Source: Aedes albopictus (Eukaryota > Arthropoda > Insecta > Diptera > Culicidae). From it: a stretch of DNA of 64,000 nt. Where the stretch lies: NCBI RefSeq assembly GCF_035046485.1, contig NC_085138.1, forward strand, positions 337,974,263 to 338,038,262, given 5' to 3'. The position numbers were made by a program, and so were the translations under genes. Under the pieces are notes generated by a model. That model ran no database searches. It had not been told where the DNA came from and worked only from the letters and a program-made list of their open reading frames with translations. Shown here piece by piece: positions 10,780-22,275 of the stretch (position 1 is its first letter; each line of letters opens with the position of its first letter).

Positions 10780-13055
10780 TTTGAGAAAATATTGCTTCCC
10801 CTGAACTTCTTAAAAATTCTCTCCACATTTACCTCCAGAAAAGTCGCCAGAAATTCCTTTTGGATTATTTTTTCTCGAACGGTTTGAGCAGTATTTCTTC
10901 AAAGATTCCACCTGGTATCCCTTAAGAATGCATTCCTGTTCATGTATTTCTTTGGGATTCCTCCAGTGATTCTTATAATCCTTAAAATTGATGCATGGGT
11001 TCCTCTAGAAATATCTTAAGAAATTTCTTCTGCGATTCCTTTAGGGGTTCTTCACGAAATTCCTCCAAGGATTGTTATAGGATTTCGTGCGTGCATATCT
11101 TCATGGCCTTCATACCTTCAAGAATATATTTTTTTTATTGTTACTATTAATATTTATTTACGATACTTTTCACAGGCTTCAGACATTCATTTGAGATTCC
11201 CCTAGCAATTACTTAAGGGGGTTCTCCAGAAATTCCTCCAACGATGTCTTCAAATTGCAATTCCAGAAGATTTTCATCACGTACATTCGGAAATTCTTTC
11301 ATATATTCCTGTAGAAATTCAGATTTTTTTCCACTATTTTTTTTCCAGAAATTTTTACTGAAAATTGTAGCCATGAATTTCTCCAGCGCTTCCTTCATGT
11401 ATTACTCCCTATATATTCTGAGATTTTTTCAGTCATTTATTTATAAATTCCTTTAAAAAATCTCAAGAGATTTTACTGAAAGTCCCTCAAAGGGTGTCTC
11501 CAAAAGTTGCTCCAGGTATTTCTCTACGCGGTTTGCTTAGAATACATTCAGATATTTCTTCTGGGATTTTTTAGGGAAAAAAACTGGTAATGCTTTAGAA
11601 GTTTCTCCGAAGATTAGCTCATCAATTCCGGCAGAAACTACTCCAGAATCTATTCCGACGCATTTTTCAAGAAATTTATTAAAGAAGTTCGACTATGCAA
11701 TAATTTCATAAAAAGTGCGTTATGTTTCTAGAAATTTCTTCAGATTCTAAAAAAATTCTCCAGTAGTTTTTTTACGTTTCTACCAGATTTCCTTCGGAAC
11801 GTTTTTAGGGATTTTAATCAGAAGTTGTATTAGAAATTCTTCTAAGAAATCTGTCTAGAGCTATCTCCAGGAGGTTTTTCAAGGATTCCTTCAGAAAATC
11901 CGCAAGAGATTCCTCAGGAATTAATTGAGAAAATTCGTCAAAAATTCAGCCAGTACTTTTGTCTGCAATTTTGCAGACATTTTTAAAGATTTCGTCAGAA
12001 ATTCTTCTACGAATTTCTCCAAGAATCCCAGAAAAAAAAACCTCCCACAAATCCCCCCCTTTAAGATATTTCTTCAGGTATTACCTAACGCATTCACTCA
12101 GGTATTTCTCCATAGATAACGTCATAAATTTTGTGCAATTTTTAGAAAAGTTTCTGGAAACCCCTTGGAGGAATATCTGAAGGAACCTCAGGAGCAATTT
12201 CTCAAAATAAAATCCTTGTAAGAAATTCTGCTGGTATTCTTGAAGGAATACCTCAAGGAATTCTTGGATGAACCTTTTGAAGGAGTTCCGAAAGAATCTC
12301 TGTAATATTTTTAAAGATATTTTTAGAGAAATTTGAGAAAAACTCCATGGAAGAATTTTTGAAGAAATACCCTACTAAAATTCCTGAAATAGTCCCTACA
12401 ATTCCGAAAAAGTCTCGAGCGAGATATTTTTGAAATCACTTTAGTAGGAACTGGAGCAGAAATTTCTGACAGCTTCCCTGAAAAAATTTCTGAAAAAAAT
12501 TTCAGAAGAATATATGTAAAACTCTCAGAAGAACTCATGAATGAATTTCAAGACGAATGACTGAAGGTGTACCAGGAATTTTTTTTTAAAGAATCCCAGG
12601 TGGAATTACTGAACAATTCCCTAGAGAAATACTTGGAGAAACTTCTCCTGAAATTAACGGAGTTCTTGGAAAAGTTTTTTGGGGATTTTTTTCGGAAATT
12701 TACCGGAGAAAATCATTTATAAAATTCTTGGAGGATTTGCTGAAAGTATTCCTGGAGCAATATGTGGACATATTTCCTGGAATTCCTGAACACACGCCGA
12801 GATAAGCTCCTGTATGGATCTCTAGAAAAAAAGCTCTTGATGTATTTGAAAAGGAATTCCTGTAGAAATACTTGAGAAATATTTGTGCATTCATCCCTTA
12901 AACAATCCGTAGAGATATTTTTGGAGTTACCTTGAGAGGAAATGCTGGAGAAGTTTACGGATAAAACATGGAGGGATATCTGAAAAAAAAAAACCTTGAA
13001 GGAATCTCTGTATGAATTCCTGCAGAAATCTCTAGATCTATATACTCAATCCTGT
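10780..13055. repeat. AATTCC-rich degenerate array, copy B, with orientation switch
   Basis: Same repeat type and order as 5735-8145. The T/C-rich orientation runs to about 12115, then the reverse orientation to about 13055. Shared anchors: CATGTATTACTC at 11396 and CCAGTAC...TTTGTCTGC at 11950 in the left half, ATATCTGAAGGAA at 12173 (7488 in copy A) in the right half. The offset falls from about 5364 to 4685, so copy B lacks roughly 680 bp around the switch point. Confidence 0.75.
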
Positions 13056-13180
13056 TTTACACGACTTTTTACGCGATTTTATTTTGCTCGACTTTTTTTA
13101 AACGATTTTCTCAAAGTTACGCGACTTTTTTTACGCGATTTTGATCATTTGCGAAGTCCTAGCAGAATTTCATAAAATAG
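13056..13180. repeat. Short direct repeats of TTACGCGA(C/T)TTT
   Basis: Two or three imperfect copies of a TTTTTTACGCGATTTT-like word (13070-13140). Origin unknown. Confidence 0.4.
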
Positions 13181-14123
13181 CCAAGCAGAGGAGAATAACA
13201 AGTTAATAACTACGAAATCGCATAACCTGTTTTTATATCTTGTTTCGTTATAATTAAATTATCAAGGCATAGCTTTTCCATAACAAATTTTGTTGGACAA
13301 TCTCATTTTGTTATAATCAAGCTATTGATATACATTAACTAAATTACATTTAAATAACATGTTTTGTTGAAGTACAAGTTTAGTTATTGTTGTACTATTG
13401 ATCAACTTATCAGCAATAGCACAACAGTAACAAGTTTTGAAATCACAGCAACAATTCGACAATTATGACCTGTCCCTTTGTGTTGTTCCATTTTTGTATT
13501 CAGTTAAATAGGAAATTCCTGAACGACTCCTTTTAAGAATTCCTTAAATAATTTTCGGATAAGCACTTGGAAATTCTGGAGGAACCTTTCGATAAACCAC
13601 TGGAGAAGTCTCCAAGAGAACTACTGGCGCAATTTTCTTAGAAATTCCGAAGTTAATTCTTCTGAGCAATTATTAGGATTGTAGACAGAATCTTTTGAAA
13701 AACTCCTGGAGAATCCTTCAGAAAAACTGATGGTGAAATCCTCAAAGAAATTTTCAGAGAAATGAGACAAAGCGAATAATTTTATATAATAAGTAATATA
13801 ACTTATTTAGTAACGAGTTAGATATCATAGCAAATTCTGCTCTCCGATTATTATCAATAACATATTAATATCAAAATTTGTTATTGAAACATTTTCCGAA
13901 TTCACTGTTATTAAGTTGTTATTGAAACTAACAAAACAAGTTATTGATGTGGTTTTCCAGGAACATTTTTTTGTTATGGAATTTGTTATTTTGCTGCTTA
14001 TGACAGACAAGTTTATAACACAATATGTTATGGTATTAACTTAAAAATAATCGATTTTATTATTCAGTTATTTTGCCCAAATAACACAGCTCCTTATGCT
14101 GTTGTTATTCCCTTCTGCTCGGG
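13181..14123. mobile_element. TIR element, GAGCAG family
   Basis: The left end CCAAGCAGAGGAGAATAACA and the right end (CCCGAGCAGAAGGGAATAAC on the minus strand) are inverted repeats. The interior is rich in TAACAAGTTAT and GTTATTGAAAC words. About 13505-13780 is an embedded AATTCC-type block. 39600-40665 has the same ends and the same flanking interior (ATAACTACGAAAT.GCATAA..TGTTTTTATATCTTG split over the left arm) but a different middle. Confidence 0.7.
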
Positions 14124-14134
14124 TACCCTGGATG

Positions 14135-14345
14135 ACTTTCTTATTGAATTCCTTTAGAAATTTCTCAAAAATGTCAGATAAATCTCCTCGAAGGCATAAA
14201 TTGCAGAATTTATTAAAATTCTCTGGAACCGCTGAAAATGTGCCAGGAGGATTTTCTACAGGAATCCATGGAGGTTTTTTTTTTTTGAAAATATCCTTGG
14301 ATGGCGTTCGAAATTATTCCTTTGACAAATTTCTGGAGGAATCTA
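14135..14345. repeat. AATTCC-type repeat fragment
   Basis: Short block with TTCCTTTAGAAATTTCTC and GGAGGATTTTCTACAGGAAT-like words in both orientations. The open frames through it have no recognisable domain. Confidence 0.5.
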
Positions 14346-14717
14346 TTGTATTGTTCATAAGAAACATGCTCGTGCACAAGGGTTAGAAAATTAAAACACA
14401 AAAGAGTGTTCATGATTAGTCAAAATTTAAGCGTTTTTGATTCACGTCGTATGGAATGAACCTTATGAACATATGGTAAAAAATGATTTTGACGAAAAAA
14501 TCGCTGTATGGACAGTTGTTTGATTCATGTTTTTCAATCACCTTCCGTCAGCAATTACATTGGGATTATGTATGTCTTTGTCTTTGCTAGAAACTCTACT
14601 AAACAAAAAAAAGTTTTACAAAAAATCTTCAAAATTTTTCTATTTGATTTAAACTAGTTAATACTTTGAAAACTATTTTATATAAGATACTTACACTTCT
14701 AAAGTTTTTCAAAGTAT
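14346..14717. other. No gene recognised
   Basis: AT-rich sequence with no repeat or gene that I can support. Confidence 0.4.
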
Positions 14718-14885
14718 GGGGCTGTCCATTTATTACGTAGGGCAATTTTCACGATTTTTTAACACACACATCCCCCCCCCTTGTAAGATTTTTTGTATGA
14801 TAGCCCAAATATTTTTGTATGGCGCGTAAGATTTCTCAAACCCCCCCTCCCCGCATAAATCCTTACGTAATTAATGTACGGCCCC
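14718..14885. mobile_element. 168-bp C-run MITE with CTGTCCATTTATTACGTA end
   Basis: The left end GGGGCTGTCCATTTATTACG and the right end (GGGGCCGTACATTAATTACG on the minus strand) are inverted repeats of about 22 bp. The interior has two C-runs and no coding capacity. Same type as 8146-8292 and 35596-35777. Confidence 0.75.
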
Positions 14886-16330
14886 TGTCTATGTATAATA
14901 TTTAACGTCTGCAAAATAAATTTAAATTTTGCACGTGAAGTAGCTGCTCAAAGTGAACAGTTGAACAGAAATAATCGATCACCAAATTCCAAAGCATAAA
15001 TCCCGAATCCAAACTATGTATCAATTAACCAATTAGCACCCAGTTCGCCGGCTTCACCTTCCCCATATAGCATTCACAAACCTGACCTTGAACCGTGGAG
15101 AGCGGTCTAGAGCCATTTCTCGTAAATCAGCCATTCGAAAATTCGTGGAAACATTCCGACTTTCGCGCCGTGACGCTGCTGCCTATTCGGTGATGATGGA
15201 AAGCTAGCCACTAGCCAGCACTCCAGCTAGATAGAATACTGGCTGCAACAGCCCAGTTTCCGGTACAGTAGTGCCATAAATCAAATTATCCCGGCAGCAG
15301 TAGGCCAAACCAAGACCCGAACTCCACGTGGGTTGGGCGCAAATTCGCTTGGGAAATGCGCACCGCTTGTATGCTCCCGAGAGGTCAGGGTATTCCAGAA
15401 AAGTTTATCAGTATTGAGAAACACTCATGTGTTTCGCTAAACCCGAAATTATAAGTTAAAGTTCATAAAGGTTTTGTAAGCAACCCATTACCTCTCGATC
15501 ATGCCAAAAAAATTCAATAAAATTCAAGAATATTAGAAAAACTCGAGGATTGAATAGAATATTGTCAATCAATTTATTAATTCATTATTAGTGTTCTATT
15601 AAGACATTCAACATTTTGAGACTTGAAATGGTAATGAATGCTTAAAAATACTTCAAATATGCTTATCGAACATTGATTTCATCTGAAGCACCCTAGTTCG
15701 TGTATGATCTGCATGGAAACGATACTCAGATTCCAAAGCAAACAGATGCATTCACTTGATGAACTACGAGATGATATTCCCCACATTATTCCCCGAAGGC
15801 GATGAGAGCTGAGATGGGCGATGACAATACGGCGTTGATGATTCCCACATATCCGTATGAGGGGGAATGATGAGAGTAGTGGATGCCATTTCAAGCCGAC
15901 TGCCAATGAATCACCGATGCAAGATCATTGTAAAATCAGCATATGGGAGAACTATCTGACAGTCAGCATGGGGAGAGTTTCCGCGAAACGGCATCATATG
16001 GGCAACGAAGCGAATCTATATTGCTGTTCGCATGAAAATTCGGATAACATTCACATCCCACATAAATCATGTGGTGGCAAATGTACGAATTTTGTTTTCT
16101 GAGTTATGGGGTTTCATACAGTATACGATAATCCTCTCAATACTGAAATGAAGGGGATTGACTATTGGCTTATCCCAGCATAAATTAAAGCTTCACTAAT
16201 ATAGCTAGGGTTATCTTTCCAAATTTTACGTCTCAATGTACCGATTATTTCTGTTCTTTTTGTTATCATGCGTGATGGCACAAATGTCCCAAATGGAGGA
16301 TAACGTGCCTCTGGAGCCGGCCTTCTGATA
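14886..16330. other. No gene recognised
   Basis: Includes more GC-balanced, host-like sequence (15000-15400 and 15680-16100). No open frame shows a known domain and no RNA gene is evident. It could be intron or intergenic DNA. Confidence 0.35.
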
Positions 16331-16427
16331 CCTGAACCACAGGTCAAGGCAATGGCGGGCAATCGCCCAGAAGATCGTTCAATTCGGGCCATTGCAGCAC
16401 CATGGGTGCTCAGGACTGAAAGTAATA
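16331..16427 (+). pseudogene. LINE C-terminal fragment
   Basis: PQVKAMAGNRPEDRS is readable from about 16338. The same CCACAGGTCAAGGCAATGGC stretch sits at the 3' end of the LINE relic at about 3650-3670, so this is probably a 5'-truncated copy of a related LINE. A MITE begins at 16428. Confidence 0.5.
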
Positions 16428-16600
16428 AGGTACACCGGGGCAAGTTGAAAGTTTTGAATTATTTTTCAATACAATTAGGAAATTTATCCTTCGCCAAAAG
16501 ATTGTTTGAATCAAAAACTATGTGTTATGGCGTTCAAAGTATTTATCGTCATTAGATAACAGCATGTTAACCTCATGTTTCATCTTGCCCCGGTGCACCT
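16428..16600. mobile_element. 173-bp MITE, TA target
   Basis: Ends AGGTACACCGGGGCAAG and AGGTGCACCGGGGCAAG (minus strand) form an inverted repeat of about 22 bp. It is flanked by TA at 16426-16427 and 16601-16602, which is typical of Tc1/mariner-type MITEs. It has no coding capacity. It sits in the LINE fragment. Confidence 0.75.
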
Positions 16601-16843
16601 TAAGTAAGTTTTGCTGAATTCTGCAGCAGTGACATCCAACTTGAAGTGCCACAGAGCGTTTGTGCGCTGTGAATTGAAGGTTGGTTCAAGAAGTGAATCT
16701 GGCAAAATGAAAATTGAACGGTAAAGCAGAACACTTCGTTTAGCTGCTGCTTCGGTTCGGTTGCCTTCGTCGTACGCAAAACGAGAAAAGTTTCGACTCA
16801 CTCAAAGTGAAAATTTTCGGTAATACCAATCCGTGTGGTCAAT

Positions 16844-17057
16844 TATGAATTTCAAATAACTCAACGTACATATGTACAGATGAGTAAATTATTAGTTAAA
16901 TTGGGGAAAAAATCCACAGCTCAGGTGAGATTTGAACTAGGTGAGATTTGAATAAGGGTCGTGAGTTCAAATCTCACCTGAGCTGTGGATTTTTTCCCAA
17001 TATAACCAATAATTTACCCATCTGTACATATGTACGTTGAGTTATTTGAAATTCATA
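16844..17057. mobile_element. Hairpin element with ~94-bp arms
   Basis: Arms 16844-16938 and 16964-17057 are near-perfect inverted repeats. They contain CAACGTACATATGTAC and AATCCACAGCTCAGGTGAG; the loop is about 25 bp. Possible TA at the ends. In the right arm GTGAG-TTCAAAT-CTCAC (16961-16977) has the shape of a tRNA T-arm/B box, but no full tRNA fold is visible. Confidence 0.75.
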
Positions 17058-17361
17058 GAGAAAAGTTTTCAACTTGTAAGTGGAGTGAAATTGAAACATG
17101 TAATTTCGCGTAATTTTTCGATTTTCAGTGCTGTAGAGGTTAGTTATTGGCAACTTTTTTTATCTCACAAGTTTATCATGCTGTAATTTTCATAGAGTGC
17201 ATCATTGGTACGAATTTGAGCTTCATTGTTTAATCTTTCACGAAGTTAGAACCGTTTTGGTAAAACACCATTTTTTAGACGACTAAATTCTGAACTGTCA
17301 TATCTCGAAAACCAGTGAACCGAGTTAAATTAAATTTTTTATGTTTTTTCAACAATATTAC
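17058..17361. other. No gene recognised
   Basis: AT-rich sequence between the hairpin element and the 3' end of the minus-strand LINE relic. Nothing identifiable. Confidence 0.4.
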
Positions 17362-20300
17362 CTTACCGCTTACCGATCAGACTAAGGCCTGGGTGGCCTC
17401 TGCTGTACATAGTAGCCGCCTCCATTCCACTCGGTCCATGGCTGTGTGTCTCCAGTTCCGCTTTCTGCATAGGGTCCGCAGATCGTCCTCCACTTGGTCG
17501 ACCCTCCTAGCTCGCTGCGTACCACGTCTTCTTGTACCGGTCGGATGAGTCTCGAGAACCATTTTAGTCGGGTTGCTATCCGACATACTGATGACGTGAC
17601 CCGCCCACCGTAGCCTCCCGATTTTCGCGGTATGGACGATGGTTGGTTCTCTCAGCAGCTGATGCAGCCCGTGGAAAACTCCTCTTGGTCCTCTGCACGT
17701 AGGGTCCATGTTTCGTGTTCATAGAGAACGACCAGTCTAATCAGCATTTTGTAGATAGTTAACTTCGTGTTACGGCGAACTTTATTCGATCGTAGAGTTC
17801 TGCGGAGTCCAAAGTAAGCACGATTTTCTGCCACAATGCGGCTCTGAATTTCTCTGCTGGTGTCGTTGTCGGCAGTCACCAGTGAGCCCAAGTACACGAA
17901 TTCTTCAACCGCCTCGATTTCATCACCGTCGATATACATTCGGGGTGGCGGGCGCGCTGATTCCTCCCTGGATCCCTTTGCCATCATGTACTTTGTCTTC
18001 GACACATTAATGACTAATCCGATTCGTCTGGCTTCACTCTTTAGTCGGATGTACGTTTCCGCCATCGTCTCAAATTTACGAGCAATAATATCAGTATCAT
18101 CAGTGAAACCAAGCAGCTGAACGGACTTCGTGAAAATCGTTCCACTCGTGTTTATCCCCGCTCTCCTAATTACACTCTCTCAAGAAAGCAATGTTGAACA
18201 GCAAGCACGAAAGACCATCACCTTGCCTTAACCCTCTGCGTGATTCGAAGGGACTCGAGAGTGTCCCTGATACTCTAACTACGTACATCACTCGATCCAT
18301 CGTCGCCTTAATCAATCGTATCAGTTTATCCGGGAATCCGTATTCGTGCATAATCTGCCATAGCTGTATCATACGCCGATTTGAAATCGATGAACAAGTG
18401 ATGTGTGGGCACGTTGTATTCGCGGCATTTCTGCAACACCTGGCGGATGGCGAACGTCTGGTCCGTTGTAGCGCGTTCACCCATAAATCCAGTCTGATAT
18501 TGCCCCACGAACTCTCTTGCAATCGGTGATAGTCGGCGGCATAAAATTTGAGAGAGTACCTTGTAGGCAGCGCTCAGTAGTGTAATTGTGCGGTAGTTCC
18601 CGCAATCCAACTTGTCGCCCTTTTTGTAGATGGGACACACGATACCTTCCATCCACTCCTCCGGTAATACTTCCTCCTCCCAAATCTTGCTAATAACCCA
18701 GTGTAGTGCTCAGTGCTTCTCCACCGTATTTTAGAAGCTCGCTTGGTAGTTGATCTGCTCCAGCGGCTTTGTTGTTTTTGAACCGGCTAACCTCCTCCTC
18801 AATCTCTTGGAGGTCAGGGGCCGGAAGTCTTTCGTCCTGTGCATATACTCCTAGATCTTTTACCACGCCACCTTCGGTACTTGCAACTTCGCCATTGAGG
18901 TGCTCATCGTAATGCTGCCGCCACCTGTCGACCACCTCACGCTCGCTCGTGACAATATTCCCGTGATTATCTCGGCACATGTCGGCTTGTGGCACAAAGC
19001 CTCTGCTCGAGCGGTTCAGCTTCTCGTAGAACTTTCGTGTGTCATTACCGCGGTACAGCTCTTCTTTCGCTTCGCGATCTCGTTCTTCCAGCTGGCGCTT
19101 CTTCATCCGGAAGACTGAGTTCTGCCTGTTCCGCGGCTGTCTGTAACGTGCCTCATTCGCTCTCGTACGGTGTTGCAGCATTCTCGCCCATGCTGCATTC
19201 TTCTCGTTTTTCAACTATTCACATTCGCCGTCGTACCAGTCGTTTTTGTGATTCGGAGTCGCGAAGCCTAGTGCTGTAGCCGAGGTACTACCTATGGCGG
19301 ATCGGATGTCTCTCCAGCCATCTCAAAGTGGAGCTGCGCCAAGCTGCTCTTTCGTTGGTAGGGCCACTGCTAACTGCTGCGCGTAGTCTTGAGCCACTTC
19401 TACGTTACGCAGCTGCTCGATGTTGAGCCGCGGCGTTCGACTTCGACGCGTGGTGATAACTGTCGAAAGTTTTGAACGCATGCATACAGCGACTAAGTAG
19501 TGATCCGAATCTATATTCGCACTGCGGTAGTGCGGATATTGGTTATATCCGAGAAGAATTTACCGTCGATTAGAACGTTGTCGATTTGGTTTTCTGTTTG
19601 GAGGTCGGGTGATCTCCAGGTGGCTTATCTTTGCGGAGGGAGAAGGTGCTTCGGACTACCATACCACGGGAGGCCGCAAAGTTTACGCATCGCTGGCCGT
19701 TATCATTCGATACGGCGTGCAGGCTGTTTCGCCCGATTACCGGTCTGTACATTTCCTCCCTTCCTACCTGCGCGTTCATGTCGCCGACAACGATTTTCAC
19801 GTCACGCGGCGAGCAGCCATCGTATGTTTGCTCTAACTGCGCGTTGAACGCTTCTTTTTCGTCATCAGATCTCCCTTCGTGTGGGCAGCGGACATTGATG
19901 ATGCTGTAGTTGAAGAAACGGCCCTTAACTTTCAACATGCACATTCTTGCGTTGATGCAAAGTTCCTGCAACGCCACGATGTCGAAGTTGCGGGGATGTT
20001 GTTCGTCGTAAATTATCCTGCCACATCCTGCGAAATCAAGTGACTTGCAATTCCATGTTCCAAGTTTCCAATCGTAGTCCTTATTTCGTCACGTGGGTCT
20101 TTGCCGATTGTATCGAGTCGTATTTTCTCCTATGTTATTCGCAATGGGGATTTTTACGGGTGGCTTATTGGGCCTACGCCAACACTCCTGTCTCGCCGGA
20201 GGGCCATCGTGCCAGTTCTGTTTAACGTCCCAACCAACACTGGGACGACCACGCTGATGGGGCTACCACCTTGGATCTAGCTGGGCGCAGGGATAGGGTG

Positions 20301-20880
20301 CGACTCAAAACTCTTTGCGTGCCGCACACTCTGCTACGAGACAACACAACAAACTAGAAGGAGACGAGTACGCGCAATCGGTTGTGTGTTGCTCGCTTAC
20401 TTTGCCGCGCGCTGGAGCTCTCCTGTCTCTGACGCTCTGTCGTATGCACTCTCTCGGTGCTTGTCTCCGTGCTTTGCACTTGGCTTGATACTACGCATGA
20501 TTGGAAAACTTTCGAATCAAACGACCCATCACTTGTCAACCCTTGACAAGCTTAACAACTTTGCCGAAAACACAAACTTTTCATTTAATTTATTAATTGA
20601 TTTTTTCTGTTTGGAGACAAGCGCAGTCCCAAGCACCGTGCATTACTCCCCGCGCCGTAGAGCTAGTGCTGCGATTGTCTCTCGCACAATTACGAAAGCT
20701 CTCACTCATACGTCTCTTGTCTCTCGGCAAAACGGGAGACGAGCACACGCTTTTTTCGCACCGCACGGTGCATGCCGCCAATCCCTGGCTGGGCGTGGTG
20801 CAACATTTCTTACTCAGCTGCTAGATGCCAGAACAGACGCTATTTGAGCCGCCCCTCCTTGATGAACAGACGCTCGGGTC
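17362..20880 (-). pseudogene. RTE-clade LINE relic (endonuclease + reverse transcriptase)
   Basis: Minus-strand pieces in order. The APE endonuclease has GTWNCKSLDFAG (about 20075), VALQELC, then IVVGDMNAQVG (about 19780). A basic linker follows (18690-19214, ending NNKAAGADQLPSELLKYGG). The reverse transcriptase shows IVCPIYKKGDK, HHLFIDFKSAYD, RRGLRQGDGLSCLLFN (18166-18652), an FTDD version of the FADD active site (about 18095), and YLGSLVTAD...SREIQSRI (17652-18065). Compared with the fuller element at 53694, about 55 residues between VALQELC and RMCMLKVKG are deleted. Many frameshifts and stops; dead. Its 5' UTR text (about 20824-20870) is shared with 58370-58420. Confidence 0.85.
20330..20822. 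other. Probable insertion or variable 5' region in the RTE relic
   Basis: Lies between the part that resembles LINE 5' coding/UTR and the block GATGCCAGAACAGACGCT (20825). It has loosely inverted GC-rich segments (GGTGCTTGTCTCCGTGC near 20456; GGAGACAAGCGCAGTCCC near 20612). The boundaries and the element type are not resolved. Confidence 0.3.
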
Positions 20881-21045
20881 GTACCTCCTCAATCTTGCTG
20901 AAGTTAGAAGGACAACAGTGCCCAGGCTGCACTACCAGCTAAGCGCCCAACTCTTAGCTGGCGGTCTTTGCCATAGCTTGTGAGGTGGAAGCTGTGAGGA
21001 CCAGAGCTATGTTGGACGCTCTCCTTATCGACTCACCGTTTTGCA
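20881..21045. other. Unassigned, possibly LINE 5' UTR
   Basis: GC-balanced sequence following the shared LINE 5' block. No gene. Confidence 0.3.
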
Positions 21046-21143
21046 GTGTCGAAACTTCAGGCAAACAATAAACCTCGTTTTTCCGTATTGAAGACTTCGC
21101 AGCCGTTTAAATCCTGCAGTAAACTTCTCAGTCGATCCGCTGA
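21046..21143 (+). mobile_element. Penelope-like 3' unit, monomer fragment
   Basis: Contains AGTGTCGAAACTTCAGGCAA (about 21046), CGTATTGAAGACTTCGCAGC and the tail motif CAGTCGATCC at 21129-21138. Order and wording match the arms at 26670-26851. The distance from GAAAC (21051) to the tail motif is 78 nt, as at the other loci. No inverted partner is seen here. The Penelope-like label is inferred from the hammerhead-like core words. Confidence 0.6.
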
Positions 21144-21425
21144 AAGACTTTTGAAGAATTCCGAGCAAGAAATTCTCAAAGAATTTGTGCAGGCATTCCG
21201 GAAGAAATCACAAAAGAAGTCCCTAAAGCACCGAAAGATATTTCTGTTGGAATATCATGAGGAAATCGTGAAGGAATCTCAAGAGGAACCCCCAGGAAAT
21301 CCATAGATAAAGCCCTATAATAAAACATACTTAAGAAATTCTTGATAAATTGTTTGATAATTCTGGAGGAATAACTGATTGCATCCATAGAAATATTTTT
21401 CAGAAAATCCTTAAAGGGATCCTCG
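21144..21425. repeat. AATTCC-type repeat block
   Basis: A/G-rich orientation: GAAGAATTCCGAG, GAAGGAATCTCAAGAGGAA. The open frame at 21046-21306 crosses two different repeats and has no domain. Confidence 0.55.
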
Positions 21426-21560
21426 AATCACTCCCAGTTAGCTAGGTTTTCAGTTGTGCAGCTGTCATCGGTTCTGGTCTATCACGGAGTAATAGCCAGC
21501 TATAGGTACATGCAGTACATGCAGTCAGTCTAAGCTAAGGCTAAGGTGATATCTGAATTG

Positions 21561-21719
21561 TTCAAAAATCAATTATTTATGGAAAATTTTGATTTATTTA
21601 TGCATTTTTTTAGGAAATTTTGTTATCTACTACTGACTACATCCCTGTCTCTTCACTGGGACTTTTGGAATTTGTTATGGGAATCTTTTTACTTATTATG
21701 GAACGTTTAATTGTCTGCC
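21561..21719. mobile_element. Foldback element, terminal fragment (copy 3)
   Basis: One arm of the AT-rich foldback, inverted relative to 27040: it ends exactly AACGTTTAATTGTCTGCC, the reverse complement of the copy-2 left terminus. It includes the CTTCACTGGGACTTTTGGAA word found in all copies. The core and the other arm are absent. Confidence 0.8.
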
Positions 21720-22266
21720 AAACTCTCACTTACTGCTGTTCCCATACTCAATGGGCTGAAGGTGGCGAAAAAGTGCTCTCCCCTACAGTGGGAATTATTT
21801 AACATAATTGGTTATTAAATAATTGATTGCTCATATGAGAGGAGGTTCAGAGGGTGAGAAATGGTATGATCGTCATACACAATTTATGAATCAACAGATT
21901 GAATCATTAATCGGAATTGGTTCCTCTGTTCTTTTTTCGCAGCACGATATGTTGCGTTTACATATGTTTAATTGATTGATGCAATGTGTACTTACTTTAT
22001 AAACCGGCATAAATCAATCACAAACATAGCTGTGGCATAGTTTCCTAGGGCAAAAAGCTACGTAAATAACGATGGTTGAAAATAGTAATCGCACATGGTA
22101 ATGCGTATTGACATGTTGAAAACGGGAAAATGATTGATGTAGTGTTATTCGATGGCATCAATTAAAGCAGTAAAAAGGAATAATGCACGGTAATATTCTG
22201 ATGAAAAGCATCCTCTAAATCAAACGCGGGAAAACAGGTTGTTTATATGAAAGTGAAAGCTACACA
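21720..22266. other. No gene recognised
   Basis: AT-rich unassigned sequence. No coding frame or RNA supported. Confidence 0.4.
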
Positions 22267-22275
22267 AATGTTCAT

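Noticed and set aside
16961..16990. tRNA gene
   Set aside because: Only a T-arm-like stem is present; no acceptor, D or anticodon arm can be built around it.
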